From Flavobacteriales bacterium (lineage in GTDB: Bacteria > Bacteroidota > Bacteroidia > Flavobacteriales_F > PHOS-HE28): 64,000 nt of DNA. The DNA is taken from contig JADKFY010000006.1 in assembly GCA_016717305.1 (NCBI GenBank), positions 124,001 through 188,000 on the forward strand. The letters run 5' to 3'. The notes under the pieces were generated by a model, which saw only the letters and a list, made by a program, of their open reading frames with translations, did no database searches and was not told the origin of the DNA. The translations under genes and the position numbers were made by a program. Of this stretch, positions 1-9,195 are shown one piece after another (position 1 is the first letter of the stretch; each line of letters starts with the position of its first letter).

Positions 1-360
1 AGAGGCGTTCACGACCAACACATAATGCTGGTCGTCGCCGTGCTGCATGTTATAGACCAGTAGATCATCCACGATCCCGCCTTTACCATTGGGCATGCAT
101 GAGTATTGCACTTTTCCCACGGAGAGCTTACTGGCATCGTTGGTGGTGACCTTCTGGATAAGCTCCAAGGCCCCCGGCCCGCGCACGATGAATTCGCCCA
201 TGTGGCTTACATCGAACATGCCGACCGCGTTGCGGACGGTTCGGTGTTCGTCGGTAACACCACTGTACTGGACAGGCATAAGGTACCCTGCGAATGGTAC
301 CAGTTTTGCCCCCAAACCTTCGTGGATGTGGGTGAGTGCCGTGCGTTTAAGTTCCGTCAT
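1..360 (-). CDS. gcvT: Aminomethyltransferase of the glycine cleavage system (T protein), N-terminal part
   Basis: The first 120 residues of GcvT are present; the gene runs off the left edge (the family is about 360 residues). GcvT transfers the aminomethyl carbon from the lipoylated H protein to tetrahydrofolate, releasing ammonia, in the cytoplasm. Family landmarks are visible: an N-terminal THEGLGAKLVPFAGY-like stretch (here HIHEGLGAKLVPFAGY), VGMFDVSHMGE near residue 47 and TTNDASKL near 75. The ATG at 358-360 overlaps the stop of the upstream glycosyltransferase by four bases (ATGA), so the two are probably translated in a coupled way, an odd pairing functionally. Identity is secure; only the C-terminal two thirds are unseen. 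Confidence 0.93.
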   Translation of the reverse strand, partial: MTELKRTALTHIHEGLGAKLVPFAGYLMPVQYSGVTDEHRTVRNAVGMFDVSHMGEFIVRGPGALELIQKVTTNDASKLSVGKVQYSCMPNGKGGIVDDLLVYNMQHGDDQHYVLVVNAS

Positions 361-1448
361 CTATTCTCTGCGATCAATTTGTTGAACAGCTCCAGGTACC
401 TGTCCCTCCACGCAATTACTGACCATTTCTCCTCAATGGTGCGTCGCGCAGCAGTACCCATTCGGGTGCGAAGGTCGTTATCGCTGATGAGATCCTCCAG
501 CCTATCTACCCATTCTTCCCGCGAAGAGGCCAGATAGCCGTTCACCCCGTGCTGAACGATCACCTTGTTCGCACCGATATCTTGTAGCACGACTGCTTTT
601 CCCATGGCCATGTACTGCAAGCCCTTGAAACCGCATTTCCCTCGACTCCAGTCATTATCCGGCAAGGGCATTATCCCGATGTCCAGATCGGCCAAGTCCT
701 CCACTTCGGTGGCACTGCGCCAAGGAACATTCAACACTTCCAGTCCCGGCTCCTCCAATGGTCTGTCACTGATCACGCGTATCTGAATGGCTTTCCCGTA
801 TTTCTCCTGTACATCTTTCAACATCCCAACGGATGCTTTAAGATGTCCAATTGTCGTCCGGCTGCCGGTCCAGCCGATCACGATCGGTCTGGAATTCCCA
901 GTTGAAACCGCGGAACGGTACTTTTCAGTGTTGATCACAGTGGGAATGACTTCCACGCTCTTGTTGTGCTTTCTGGCATATTCGGCAAGGAACTCGTTGC
1001 CGGCGATCACGTGGTGCACATGGCCGAGGATCCTGTCCGTTTTCCCGGGATCCTTCAGCCAACTGAGCCTTCGGTTCCCGTCACTTACATCCATCAACCA
1101 GATCGCATCGTCAAAGTCGAAGACCACAGGAACACCGGTCTTGTACAAGGCCCTTTCAAAATAGGTGCTCCCCGTCATGAAGGCTTCTCGCTGAACGATG
1201 ATGAGGTCGAATTCCTGCGCCCATTTTATATGGGCCATACGGCGCCGAATGCCTTTCAGGAAGATCACACCCTTGGCGAACAGATTTCCTGCCGAATAGA
1301 ACCGGGCATCATCCTCCTCCTCCAACAACCAAGCCTGCTCAAAGCTGAAACCGTGCTGTTCCCAGTAAGGAACGAACTGCTCAAATCGATAACGCTGGCT
1401 GGGAGACCGGTCCGGGCGATGTGCGGCTATGAACAAGACCCTTGGCAT
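357..1448 (-). CDS. Glycosyltransferase, GT4-like (GT-B fold)
   Basis: A 363-residue cytoplasmic glycosyltransferase of the GT1/GT4 type. The N-terminal half has the PSQRYR motif close to the start that is common in this subgroup and an acidic FDFDDAIW stretch near residue 110. The C-terminal Rossmann half begins at about 190 with IGWTGSRTTIGHL and carries the nucleotide-sugar-binding region CGFKGLQYMAMGKAVV. I chose the ATG at 1448 (MPRVLFIAAHRP) over an upstream in-frame start because the family begins directly with the first beta strand. It is divergent from the FlaA1-type dehydratase at 1579 and overlaps gcvT by four bases. Donor and acceptor cannot be told from sequence. Confidence 0.85.
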   Translation of the reverse strand: MPRVLFIAAHRPDRSPSQRYRFEQFVPYWEQHGFSFEQAWLLEEEDDARFYSAGNLFAKGVIFLKGIRRRMAHIKWAQEFDLIIVQREAFMTGSTYFERALYKTGVPVVFDFDDAIWLMDVSDGNRRLSWLKDPGKTDRILGHVHHVIAGNEFLAEYARKHNKSVEVIPTVINTEKYRSAVSTGNSRPIVIGWTGSRTTIGHLKASVGMLKDVQEKYGKAIQIRVISDRPLEEPGLEVLNVPWRSATEVEDLADLDIGIMPLPDNDWSRGKCGFKGLQYMAMGKAVVLQDIGANKVIVQHGVNGYLASSREEWVDRLEDLISDNDLRTRMGTAARRTIEEKWSVIAWRDRYLELFNKLIAENR

Positions 1449-1578
1449 GGTGTGTACCCTTCGTAGAGGTTGCAAAGAAAACCATTGACATGAAAGGCCA
1501 AACCCTGACCAAAGCAGGTTCTCCCATTTCTTGAGACCCTCGCCGATCCCGGCCGGTTATCTTTCGCGCTCTTCTTCC

Positions 1579-3426
1579 ATGAAAAAGCAATGGGTATACC
1601 CGCGATGGGGGATCTGGTTGATCGACCTTGTCCTGTGCTTGGCCGCTTTGGCCGTGGCCTATCTGTTGCGATTCAACTTCGTTGTACCGCAATTGGAACT
1701 TGACCTTTTGTGGCCCGTGCTACCTGTGTTCCTGCTGGTGCGATTGGCCACCTTCATCATGGCCGGTATCCAACGTTTAATGGTGCGGCATACCAATACA
1801 GAGGATGCACGTAGGATATTCCTGACGGTATTGGTCGGGTCCTTGATCTTCCTGGTGTTCGGTGCGGTCCGGTATTTCGCGGTGGACGGGATGTATTTCC
1901 TCCCATTGTCAGTGATCGCCATCGACTTCATGGCCACGGCCATGCTCATGATCACTGCCAGGATACTTTTCAAACTGCTGCACCTGCGATCAAAAGGGGC
2001 CGGAAAGGATGAAGTACGGGTGGTGATACACGGGGCTGGTGAAGCGGGGTTGATCACTAAGCGCACGCTGGAACGCGCTGGCACGGCGAAGTACAACGTT
2101 ATGGCCTTTGTTGATGATGACCCCAAGAAGGTGGGCAAACGGTTGGAAGGTGCCTCCGTACACCATACCGAGAGGTTGGCGGAATTGTTGGAAGATAAGG
2201 CCATTGATCAATTGATCATTGCAATTGGGGAGCCACAGGCGGAGAACAGAAGGCGTGTGGTGGACACCGCAATAGCCGCCAAAGTGCGTGTACTGACCAT
2301 ACCACCGGTAAACGATTGGATCAACGGACAGTTGAGCACTGGCCAGATCCTTGAGGTACGGATCGAAGACCTGTTAGGGCGCCAACCGATCCAATTGGGA
2401 GATTCCTTGGTGAAGACGCATTTCTTGGGACGCAACGTGCTCATCACTGGGGCGGCAGGATCCATTGGAAGTGAGTTGGTGCGCCAACTCGGCCAGCTTG
2501 GAGTTGGCCGTTTGATCCTGGTGGACGTTGCCGAATCAGGGCTGTACGATATGGATATGGAACTGCGGACCATCCGGAACAGTGTGCATCCAATTACCCG
2601 TGTGGGCGATGTACGGGACAAGCGTTCCATGGAGCAGATCTTCGCGACCTACAAACCGGAAGTGGTCTTCCATGCGGCTGCCTATAAGCATGTGCCCATG
2701 ATGGAGGCCCAACCTTCAGAAGCGGTGCGCACGAACGTACAGGGAACACGTAACATTGCTGAGCTCTCGGTGGCCCATGGGGTGGACCAATTCATCCTGA
2801 TCAGTACGGACAAAGCGGTGAACCCGACCAGCGTTATGGGGGCGACCAAACGGGTGGCCGAAATGCTCGTGAACAGCCTGTCTGCAGATCCCGCCTGTCG
2901 CACGCGGTTCACTACCACCCGGTTCGGGAACGTGCTTGGGTCGAGCGGCTCAGTGATCCCACTGTTCCGTAAACAGATCGCCGCCGGTGGTCCAGTTACT
3001 TTGACCCATCCGGAGGTTACGCGTTTCTTCATGACCATTCCCGAGGCCTGTCGATTGGTACTGGAGGCAGCTACAATGGGCAAAGGCGGGGAGATCTTCG
3101 TGTTCGACATGGGCCAACCCATGCGCATCGCCGACCTTGCTGATAAAATGATCCGCCTCAGCGGAAAGGAACCCGGCAAGGAGATCGACATCGTGCATAC
3201 CGGACTGCGGCCAGGTGAAAAACTCTACGAGGAATTGTTGGCAACGGCCGAGAACACATTGCCCACCCACCACCCCGGGATCCTCATCGGAAAAGTCCGA
3301 AATGATGATCGTGATAGGGTATTGGACCTTGTAGGTCAATTGGTCGCGGAAACGAGCGAGCCACAGTTACCGATCCTGCTGCGAGAACTGGTGCCCGAAT
3401 ACAAGGACCTTGGCCCAAAGCCGTAA
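1579..3426 (+). CDS. Membrane-bound UDP-sugar 4,6-dehydratase (FlaA1/WbpM/CapD family)
   Basis: A 615-residue large-form nucleotide-sugar dehydratase. About four hydrophobic helices fill residues 10-130, then a degenerate first Rossmann domain, then the catalytic SDR domain with the NAD-binding GAAGSIGSE at about 290. The catalytic region STDKAVNPTSVMGATKR (from about 410) shows the Ser-Met-Lys arrangement of WbpM-type UDP-GlcNAc 4,6-dehydratases in place of Ser-Tyr-Lys. The likely product is a UDP-4-keto-6-deoxy sugar for surface glycans, a plausible substrate for the DegT aminotransferase at 9.8-11.0 kb. The start is the ATG at 1579, preceded by a TATCTTTC -7-like element at 1558-1565. Family is secure; the exact sugar is inferred. 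Confidence 0.92.
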   Translation: MKKQWVYPRWGIWLIDLVLCLAALAVAYLLRFNFVVPQLELDLLWPVLPVFLLVRLATFIMAGIQRLMVRHTNTEDARRIFLTVLVGSLIFLVFGAVRYFAVDGMYFLPLSVIAIDFMATAMLMITARILFKLLHLRSKGAGKDEVRVVIHGAGEAGLITKRTLERAGTAKYNVMAFVDDDPKKVGKRLEGASVHHTERLAELLEDKAIDQLIIAIGEPQAENRRRVVDTAIAAKVRVLTIPPVNDWINGQLSTGQILEVRIEDLLGRQPIQLGDSLVKTHFLGRNVLITGAAGSIGSELVRQLGQLGVGRLILVDVAESGLYDMDMELRTIRNSVHPITRVGDVRDKRSMEQIFATYKPEVVFHAAAYKHVPMMEAQPSEAVRTNVQGTRNIAELSVAHGVDQFILISTDKAVNPTSVMGATKRVAEMLVNSLSADPACRTRFTTTRFGNVLGSSGSVIPLFRKQIAAGGPVTLTHPEVTRFFMTIPEACRLVLEAATMGKGGEIFVFDMGQPMRIADLADKMIRLSGKEPGKEIDIVHTGLRPGEKLYEELLATAENTLPTHHPGILIGKVRNDDRDRVLDLVGQLVAETSEPQLPILLRELVPEYKDLGPKP

Positions 3427-3483
3427 ATTCGACACCTCGCTTTTGAGCACCTGAACCGCTTGGCGACAACCGACCGACCAACA

Positions 3484-3915
3484 ATGACAGTGGACAAGAA
3501 CATGGAGACCGCCCGCCTCCAAAAAGAGATCGGCGCATACATCGGTCTGGGGCAAGACAGTCTGGTATTCAATTTCGAAGAGGGCAAATCCCGCAGTGCT
3601 GATGAGTTGGAAGCGGTAGGCAATACCAAGCTCTTCTTGATCACCCTGAATGCCCACCACAACCAAAGCTTCCTGTTCCATCAAACAGATGGCAGTGACA
3701 AGTTGGATGCTTTAAGGACGATGCTGGACTATGTGCGCACCTACAAGGAACGGACGAGCAGCTACACCATACAATGGAGCGCGCGTGGTCAGAACGCATT
3801 GGAAACTTCCTACTTCCGGGCGAAGAACATACTGGAAGCATTGGACAAGCTGTTCTACAACCGCGATCCGAACAGCATTACGGTGTTCAGTGTAATGCTG
3901 AACCCGATCACGTAA
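3484..3915 (+). CDS. Conserved-looking hypothetical protein
   Basis: A 143-residue protein that I do not recognise. It is soluble-looking, without signal peptide or membrane segment, mixed alpha/beta in character, and contains LVFNFEEGKSRSADELEA and FLFHQTDGSDKLDALR. The ATG at 3484 is the first ATG; an upstream TTG at 3460 in the same frame is less likely. It lies 57 bases after the dehydratase stop, and a -7-like TAAATTCG at 3423-3430 overlaps that stop. The frame is open throughout and codon use looks like its neighbours, so I take it as a real gene of unknown role. Confidence 0.7.
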   Translation: MTVDKNMETARLQKEIGAYIGLGQDSLVFNFEEGKSRSADELEAVGNTKLFLITLNAHHNQSFLFHQTDGSDKLDALRTMLDYVRTYKERTSSYTIQWSARGQNALETSYFRAKNILEALDKLFYNRDPNSITVFSVMLNPIT

Positions 3916-4006
3916 AAGGAGCACGTTGATCCTCATTTCGTCTTGCCCGTTCAGTGAAAGGCGGAATACAGGACTGTTGCCACTTTCTTCATCATCCATT
4001 CCACGA

Positions 4007-4411
4007 ATGAGAACCATACCCATACAGATCCGATTTTCCGATGTGGACATGGCGCGGCACGTCCATAACGCTGTCTATCTGCAATGGTTCGAATTGGCTC
4101 GCATGGAGATACTGCGTGAAGTAACCCCACCGGTCCACGATTGGCGCAGTGAGGGCTTGATCCTCGCACGCAATGAAGTGGATTACCGAATGCCGGTCCA
4201 TTTGACGGACGGGATCGAAGCCGTGGCATGGTGCGGTGCCCTAGGTTCCAAGAGCTTCGACCTGCACTACAAAATACAACGCACCACTGGTCCAAAGCCG
4301 GGTGTATGTGCTGAAGGGCGCAGTGTTATGGTCTGTTTCAACTACATTGCCGAAACAACCATCTCCATCCCAAGCTCTTGGCGAACGGCGTTGGAAGCAT
4401 TGCAAAAATGA
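4007..4411 (+). CDS. Acyl-CoA thioesterase, hot-dog fold (4HBT/YbgC-like)
   Basis: A 134-residue thioesterase. The N-terminal IQIRFSDVDMARHVHNAVYL is the classic 4-hydroxybenzoyl-CoA thioesterase signature with the catalytic Asp (SDVD) followed by the HVHN-YLQWFE helix. The length matches the family, and the enzyme would hydrolyse an acyl-CoA in the cytoplasm; substrate unknown. The ATG at 4007 was chosen because the upstream 27 codons of the open frame are serine/proline-rich and family members start just before the first strand. Its stop overlaps the start of the DUF4197 gene by four bases (4408-4411). Confidence 0.9.
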   Translation: MRTIPIQIRFSDVDMARHVHNAVYLQWFELARMEILREVTPPVHDWRSEGLILARNEVDYRMPVHLTDGIEAVAWCGALGSKSFDLHYKIQRTTGPKPGVCAEGRSVMVCFNYIAETTISIPSSWRTALEALQK

Positions 4412-5124
4412 AGAACGTTCGTCTTGCCATCCTTCTTTCCATTGCACTGATCTCTTGCTCTCCGCAGGACATGCAAAGTGTGCTGAGCTCATTGCCTTCG
4501 GGCACCCCACTGAACAACGACGAAGTGATCTCCGGTTTGAAGGAAGCCCTACGTATCGGCACGGAACGCAGCGTGGATAAAGCCAGCGTGACCGATGGGT
4601 TCTGGAACAATGCGCGGCTCCGGATCCCGTTCCCGCCGGAAGCGATCAAGGTGAAGAACACCCTTTCTGACATTGGACTTGACAAACCGATCAATGATTT
4701 TGAATTGACACTGAACCGCGCCGCAGAAGCCGCGACCAAGGAAGCGGTACCCGTGTTCGTTGATGCGATCACGAGCATGTCCATCCAGGACGGTTTCAAC
4801 TTGTTAAATGGCGGCGAACATGCGGCCACCAATTTCCTAAGGGAGAAGACATCTGCAGCGCTGCGTGCGAAATTCACTCCGAAAGTGGAACAGGCCACCG
4901 CACAGGTTGCGCTCACCAGTTACTGGCAACCCTTGGCCAGCGCGTACAACACAGCCACGTTGCTCACCGGAGGTAAAGCGGTGGACCCGGACCTGAATGC
5001 TTATGTGACCGACAAGGCCATCGACGGGCTTTTCATCTTGCTCGCTGATGAGGAAATGAAGATCCGCCAAGACCCCGTGGCCCGAACAACGGCTTTGCTC
5101 CAAAAGGTATTCGGCACCAAATAA
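4408..5124 (+). CDS. DUF4197 family lipoprotein
   Basis: A 238-residue protein starting with a short lipoprotein signal peptide whose lipobox is ALISC, so it is probably lipid-anchored in the envelope. The body matches my knowledge of DUF4197: an early GLKEALRIGTERSV segment, an IRIPFPPEA-like stretch (here LRIPFPPEA), and a C-terminal TDKAIDGLFILLADEE region. Function in the family is not established. The ATG at 4408 overlaps the thioesterase stop (ATGA), indicating translational coupling. The nucleoside phosphorylase follows after 21 bases on the same strand. Confidence 0.85.
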   Translation: MKNVRLAILLSIALISCSPQDMQSVLSSLPSGTPLNNDEVISGLKEALRIGTERSVDKASVTDGFWNNARLRIPFPPEAIKVKNTLSDIGLDKPINDFELTLNRAAEAATKEAVPVFVDAITSMSIQDGFNLLNGGEHAATNFLREKTSAALRAKFTPKVEQATAQVALTSYWQPLASAYNTATLLTGGKAVDPDLNAYVTDKAIDGLFILLADEEMKIRQDPVARTTALLQKVFGTK

Positions 5125-5145
5125 CCACTAACGTAGACCCTTTGC

Positions 5146-6045
5146 ATGCGACCTATCGTCCTTACAGAACCCGGAACCATTATCGAACCCAGCGAGCTGA
5201 TCATCAACCCGGATGGCTCGATCTATCATTTGGCATTACGTCCTGATCAACTGGGGGACTTGGTGTTCGTGGTGGGTGACCAAGGCCGCGTGGAATTGAT
5301 CAGCCGCCATTTCCAAAAGGTGGAACACAAGGTGCAGAACCGTGAGTTCGTGGCGCATACTGGTGTGTACAATGGCACCCATGTTACCGCATTGAGCACA
5401 GGGATCGGTACCGACAACATCGACATCGTGGTGAATGAGCTGGATGCCTTGGTGAACATCGACCTCGAAAAACGCACACCCAAGGGCACCCATAAAGCGC
5501 TTCGTATTGTTCGGTTGGGAACTTGTGGCGCTTTGCAAGAGGACATTCCGGTGGATTCCCGCATTGTAAGCGCATACGGCGTGGGCATGGACAACGTGCT
5601 TCACTACTACGCCTACGAGAACAGTGACGATGAAACCCGTTTGGTGAACAACCTGATCAATGCAACCGATTGGCCAGAGAACATTCCCCTGCCCTACGTG
5701 GCCAAGGGCGATGATCGATTGGTGGAAGTATTGGGGCATGATAACGTGGTTGGGATCACGCTTACCTCTGGTGGTTTCTATGGGCCGCAAGGCAGGCAAT
5801 TGCGCGCAGTCCCAGCCGTAGGAGACCTGAATGAAAGCCTTAGTGCATTCAGCCATGAAGGACTCCGTGCGACCAATTTTGAAATGGAAACCAGTGCACT
5901 TTATGGCTTGGGCGGCATGTTGGGCCACCGTGTGTGTACCATGTGTACCGTTGTTGCCAACCGCTTGCGGAAGGAATACAGCAAGGACCACCATGGCGCC
6001 ATTGACCGTATGATCGCCGAGGCGCTGGAACGGGTTACGGCGTAA
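5146..6045 (+). CDS. Nucleoside phosphorylase (uridine phosphorylase-like, PNP/UDP family)
   Basis: A 299-residue cytoplasmic enzyme of the PNP_UDP_1 family, which splits nucleosides with phosphate to base and ribose-1-phosphate. Visible landmarks are the phosphate-side STGIGTDNIDIVVNEL segment at about residue 85, the VRLGTCGALQEDIPV loop, and the NFEMETSALYGLGGM motif near 245 whose Met-Glu contact the ribose. The order and spacing suit a uridine phosphorylase-like member, but the base specificity cannot be settled by eye. The gene lies 21 bases after the DUF4197 gene, possibly in the same transcript. The start at 5146 is the only ATG that gives a family-like N-terminus. Confidence 0.9.
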   Translation: MRPIVLTEPGTIIEPSELIINPDGSIYHLALRPDQLGDLVFVVGDQGRVELISRHFQKVEHKVQNREFVAHTGVYNGTHVTALSTGIGTDNIDIVVNELDALVNIDLEKRTPKGTHKALRIVRLGTCGALQEDIPVDSRIVSAYGVGMDNVLHYYAYENSDDETRLVNNLINATDWPENIPLPYVAKGDDRLVEVLGHDNVVGITLTSGGFYGPQGRQLRAVPAVGDLNESLSAFSHEGLRATNFEMETSALYGLGGMLGHRVCTMCTVVANRLRKEYSKDHHGAIDRMIAEALERVTA

Positions 6046-6135
6046 TGCTGGGATCCGGGCCGGTGGACATTGGATCGCAGTAGCATTCTTATCGAACTTT
6101 GAATCGAACGGATCGCTGGAACCGTTGCAGCATTC

Positions 6136-6155
6136 TTCAACCTTGCATGGTTGAA
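6136..6155 (+). other. Small stem-loop in spacer
   Basis: A 7-bp stem with a 6-base loop (TTCAACC / GGTTGAA) sits between the nucleoside phosphorylase and the SirB1-like gene. It has no U-run after it, so it is a weak terminator candidate at best. Farther down the spacer, TACATTCG at 6198-6205 resembles the -7 promoter element and could serve the gene starting at 6222. Confidence 0.35.
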
Positions 6156-6221
6156 ACAACGCTTCACTTAGCCGCATCAGCCCAGTACGGAGCAGGATAC
6201 ATTCGCCAACGGCAAACAACC

Positions 6222-7109
6222 ATGAGCGAGAACGAACTGCAAGCCTTGATCACGTTGATCGACGATCCTGATGAAGGTGTGTACAGTCAGGTAAGGGACA
6301 AGATCGTTTCCTACGGAGACCATGTGGTGCCCCAATTGGAACGGGCATGGGAGTATGCCGATCTAGGTGACCTGTTCCGTGATCGAATCGAGGACATCCT
6401 GCACAGCATCCATTTGAAAGTGGTGGCCGATCGGCTGGTTGCTTGGAAAGAGACCGGCGGCGAAGACCTGTTGGAGGGTGCGTTGATCATAAGCCGGTAC
6501 CGCTATCCGGATATGGACGAGCAAAAGGTGAAGGCCCGGTTGGCCTCCATACGCCAAGACATTTGGTTGGAGCTGAACGACCATCTTACTGCCTTTGAGA
6601 AGGTGCGGGTCTTCAACCATATCTTCTTCCAGATCCATGGTTTCAAAGGAAACAAGCGCAATTACCACGCACCCCAGAATTCGTACATCAACGAGGTGCT
6701 GGACAGCAAAAAAGGCAATCCGCTCTCTTTGGCGATCATCTATCAGGTGCTGGCCGAGGATCTCAATTTGCCCATGCGCGGTGTGAATCTGCCTAACCAC
6801 TTCGTGCTCGCCTATTTGGATGAGGATAGCATTGGCGGTGCCGACAGCGGACAACAAGGCGAGGAGAACATCCTTTTCTATGTGAACGCCTTCAGCCAAG
6901 GGGACATTCTTGGAAGGAACGAGATCAATGAATTCCTTGAGAAGCTGAAGATCGAACCGCGGGCATCGTTCTATGCCCCATGTTCCAACATGGACATGAT
7001 CCGCAGGCAGCTGAACAACTTGGCCAACAGCTACCACAAGCAAGGCGATAGCGAGCGTAGTCAAGAGTTGGGAACGCTGCGTGATCTTCTGGGGCCGGTT
7101 GTGGATTAA
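6222..7109 (+). CDS. SirB1/YchA-like transglutaminase-core protein
   Basis: A 295-residue soluble protein of the SirB1_N (transglut_core2) family. The middle holds ALIISRYRYPDMD, HGFKGNKRNYHAPQNSY and the signature KKGNPLSLAIIYQVLAEDLN followed by VNLPNHFVLAY. These match the family, whose biochemical role is unclear. The N-terminal 80 residues look helical and HEAT-like. The ATG at 6222 was chosen over the longer open frame because the sequence upstream is low-quality coding and a -7-like TACATTCG lies 16 bases before it. The gene ends the plus-strand run that began at 1579. Confidence 0.85.
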   Translation: MSENELQALITLIDDPDEGVYSQVRDKIVSYGDHVVPQLERAWEYADLGDLFRDRIEDILHSIHLKVVADRLVAWKETGGEDLLEGALIISRYRYPDMDEQKVKARLASIRQDIWLELNDHLTAFEKVRVFNHIFFQIHGFKGNKRNYHAPQNSYINEVLDSKKGNPLSLAIIYQVLAEDLNLPMRGVNLPNHFVLAYLDEDSIGGADSGQQGEENILFYVNAFSQGDILGRNEINEFLEKLKIEPRASFYAPCSNMDMIRRQLNNLANSYHKQGDSERSQELGTLRDLLGPVVD

Positions 7110-7230
7110 TTCCTCGGCGCGTTTCGGATCGCTGGGTAGTGGCTGCTGGCAATTGGCCAAAACCTGCTGGCTATTCGCTACTCGAAGGTTGGTGTTCGAT
7201 GCTTGCTGCATATGCGTTCATTGGTTATTG

Positions 7231-7266
7231 CAAAAGAACGCGGCCACCCCTTTCGAGATGGCCGCG
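7231..7266 (-). terminator. Rho-independent terminator of the PA-domain gene
   Basis: An 8-bp GC-rich stem (CGCGGCCA / TGGCCGCG, 7239-7246 with 7259-7266) is followed on the minus strand by TTCTTTTG. It lies 23 bases after the stop of the T9SS cargo gene at 7289, so it should end that transcript. Confidence 0.7.
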
Positions 7267-7288
7267 CCATAGGTTCTTCAACCAATAC

Positions 7289-8971
7289 TTACTCGAGCAC
7301 CAAGCGACCTACTGTGCGGCCCTTCGCGCTTTGGATCTCCACAACGTAGACCCCGGCATCTTCGCCGCGCAGGTCCAGTGTGTAAAGCTCATCCGAGGTC
7401 TTGTGGGTTGAAACGGTGCGTCCAGCTGCATCGCGGATCGTGATCACGGATGTTCCGAAGCCCTTCATCGGTATTTTGAAAATACCCGTGGTCGGGTTCG
7501 GGTAAGGTGATACCTCCACGATCGCACGCTCTTGAATTCCGATCGAACTAAGTTCAACCGTATTTGCCGCTACCGTTGTGGTCTGGTTGCCGGTAAAGCC
7601 GAGGATCCATTGTGCATCCAACCGATAGGCTTGCACAGGCTGTCCGCCTTGTTCGAAATTGGCATCAAAGACATCATTTTCATTGGCACCAATGAAGATC
7701 TCGGCATTCAGGACGTTCGCACAAACAAGATACCGAACATCATCCTCCAGCACGACTGGATCGGTGAATGGGATGTAGGATTGAACAGCCGTTCCCGTAT
7801 CGGGAATGAAATACTCGACCTGTGCGATCTGTTGGACATTCGTGAAGGCGGCGTCGTTGAAATCGGTGAACGTATCGTCCCAGCGGTATACTCTTCCGAA
7901 AACGAATTCGTCGAACATCGAACCTTCGTTCTTCGTGCCATAGAAATGCACACCGACCACTCCGAGGCGGCTGGCATGTGGATCCTTCAGCACAATACAG
8001 GACTCGAAATCGCTACTGCCTGCGGCTGGCTGGATACTCAGAGTTGGACTTGGAACTCCTGTCGCAGGGTTCAATGGAACAGGTGCTGCCTTATCACCAA
8101 AACTGAAGGGGACCTCATAGGTGTTATCACCAGGGCTCAATTCCCCATTCCCTTCAATTGTGTATGTGAGCAAGTAGTCGCCGGACAGGTTAGGCTCGGC
8201 GAAATCCGGCAACCCGGCAAATGCCCGAGCACCTGAAGCGATCGCATCAACGGAAACGGTCTCGTCGTAGAGCGTATTTCCATCATGTGTGATCACAGCG
8301 CGCAACGTGGAACCTGGATCATTCAAGGAGCCATAGTTCTGCACGAACACGCCCAACGGAACGCTGTAGTCACCTTGATCCGTGGTGAGCCACTGGGGGG
8401 TTGCACCCAACTTGGGTCGAATGATATCGGTATTCCACATCCCTAGGTCATTCTCGTAATATCCATTCTTGTTGCCAAGGAGCATCTGGACCGTATTTCC
8501 TGCATCCAAGGAAGCACGGATCAGTGCGCCATCTGCTTGTGTGATCAGGAATACGGGTATCGTAACATCATTCCCGATGACGGAACCTCCAAGCTGGATC
8601 AAAGGGTCTGGGGAATTGGAGATCATTACAATGGCAACTGCACCAGCGGCTTGGGCATTTACCGACTTCTGTATGAAGGTACAGTCACCACGATAGACCA
8701 GTGCGATGTGGCCATTCACCTCATTGGGATTGACGATCGCTTCGCAGCACAAACTATCAGCTTCAGAACCATCGTAGGCCAGGACCACCGTTTCGATCAC
8801 GCGGTTGATCGGGTCGTTCATATCGGGTGTTGCCCACTGGTCCACAACCGGGTCTGCCCATGTGTTGGTGTACGAACCAATTAGATCAGGTGGATCGAGC
8901 ACATCCACGTGTACTTGGGCGGAGAGCCCAATGGTCATTGAACAGGCAAAGAGCGTTACGATTTTCTTCAT
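7289..8971 (-). CDS. T9SS-secreted protein with protease-associated (PA) domain
   Basis: A 560-residue secreted protein. It begins with a signal peptide (MKKIVTLFACSMTIGLSAQ). Residues about 60-170 form a PA domain with GHIALVYRGDCTFIQK and AGAVAIVMI, a module that often caps proteases or mediates binding. The middle is Ig-like or beta-sandwich with CARDB-like features. The last 75 residues are a T9SS type A sorting domain (YPNPTTGIFKI, then AGRTV and GVYVVEIQ). No protease catalytic motif is present, so I do not call it an enzyme. It is monocistronic: terminator at 7231-7266, and TAAATTTG, a -7-like element, 24 bases upstream of the ATG. Confidence 0.85.
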   Translation of the reverse strand: MKKIVTLFACSMTIGLSAQVHVDVLDPPDLIGSYTNTWADPVVDQWATPDMNDPINRVIETVVLAYDGSEADSLCCEAIVNPNEVNGHIALVYRGDCTFIQKSVNAQAAGAVAIVMISNSPDPLIQLGGSVIGNDVTIPVFLITQADGALIRASLDAGNTVQMLLGNKNGYYENDLGMWNTDIIRPKLGATPQWLTTDQGDYSVPLGVFVQNYGSLNDPGSTLRAVITHDGNTLYDETVSVDAIASGARAFAGLPDFAEPNLSGDYLLTYTIEGNGELSPGDNTYEVPFSFGDKAAPVPLNPATGVPSPTLSIQPAAGSSDFESCIVLKDPHASRLGVVGVHFYGTKNEGSMFDEFVFGRVYRWDDTFTDFNDAAFTNVQQIAQVEYFIPDTGTAVQSYIPFTDPVVLEDDVRYLVCANVLNAEIFIGANENDVFDANFEQGGQPVQAYRLDAQWILGFTGNQTTTVAANTVELSSIGIQERAIVEVSPYPNPTTGIFKIPMKGFGTSVITIRDAAGRTVSTHKTSDELYTLDLRGEDAGVYVVEIQSAKGRTVGRLVLE

Positions 8972-8994
8972 ACTTTGGAGCTTTAGTTAATTGG

Positions 8995-9002
8995 CAAATT
9001 TA
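8995..9002 (-). promoter_or_regulatory. -7 promoter element candidate for the PA-domain gene
   Basis: TAAATTTG on the minus strand fits the Bacteroidota TAnnTTTG consensus and lies 24 bases before the ATG at 8971. No TTTG/TTG is seen at the right distance upstream, so this is a partial match. The rest of the spacer up to 9195 shows nothing else. Confidence 0.4.
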
Positions 9003-9195
9003 CAATAATGCCCAATAGGTCGAGAAGATACGATATACCGCTGTTCTTGAAAACCTTACGGCAACTTCAGTACTGCTCTCCCAACACCGTTCGGCGTTGT
9101 TGACCCATGTGACCGGAACCGGGACCTCTCGATATTCCGCTAAAACTTCCAAGTGAACGGAAGCCTTTTCTTTCGTCCAAATTGGATCTGTCACT

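Noticed and set aside
5236..6219. 327-codon minus-strand frame antisense to the nucleoside phosphorylase
   Set aside because: It lies wholly opposite a clear enzyme gene, is His/Val-rich shadow sequence and shows no recognisable domain.
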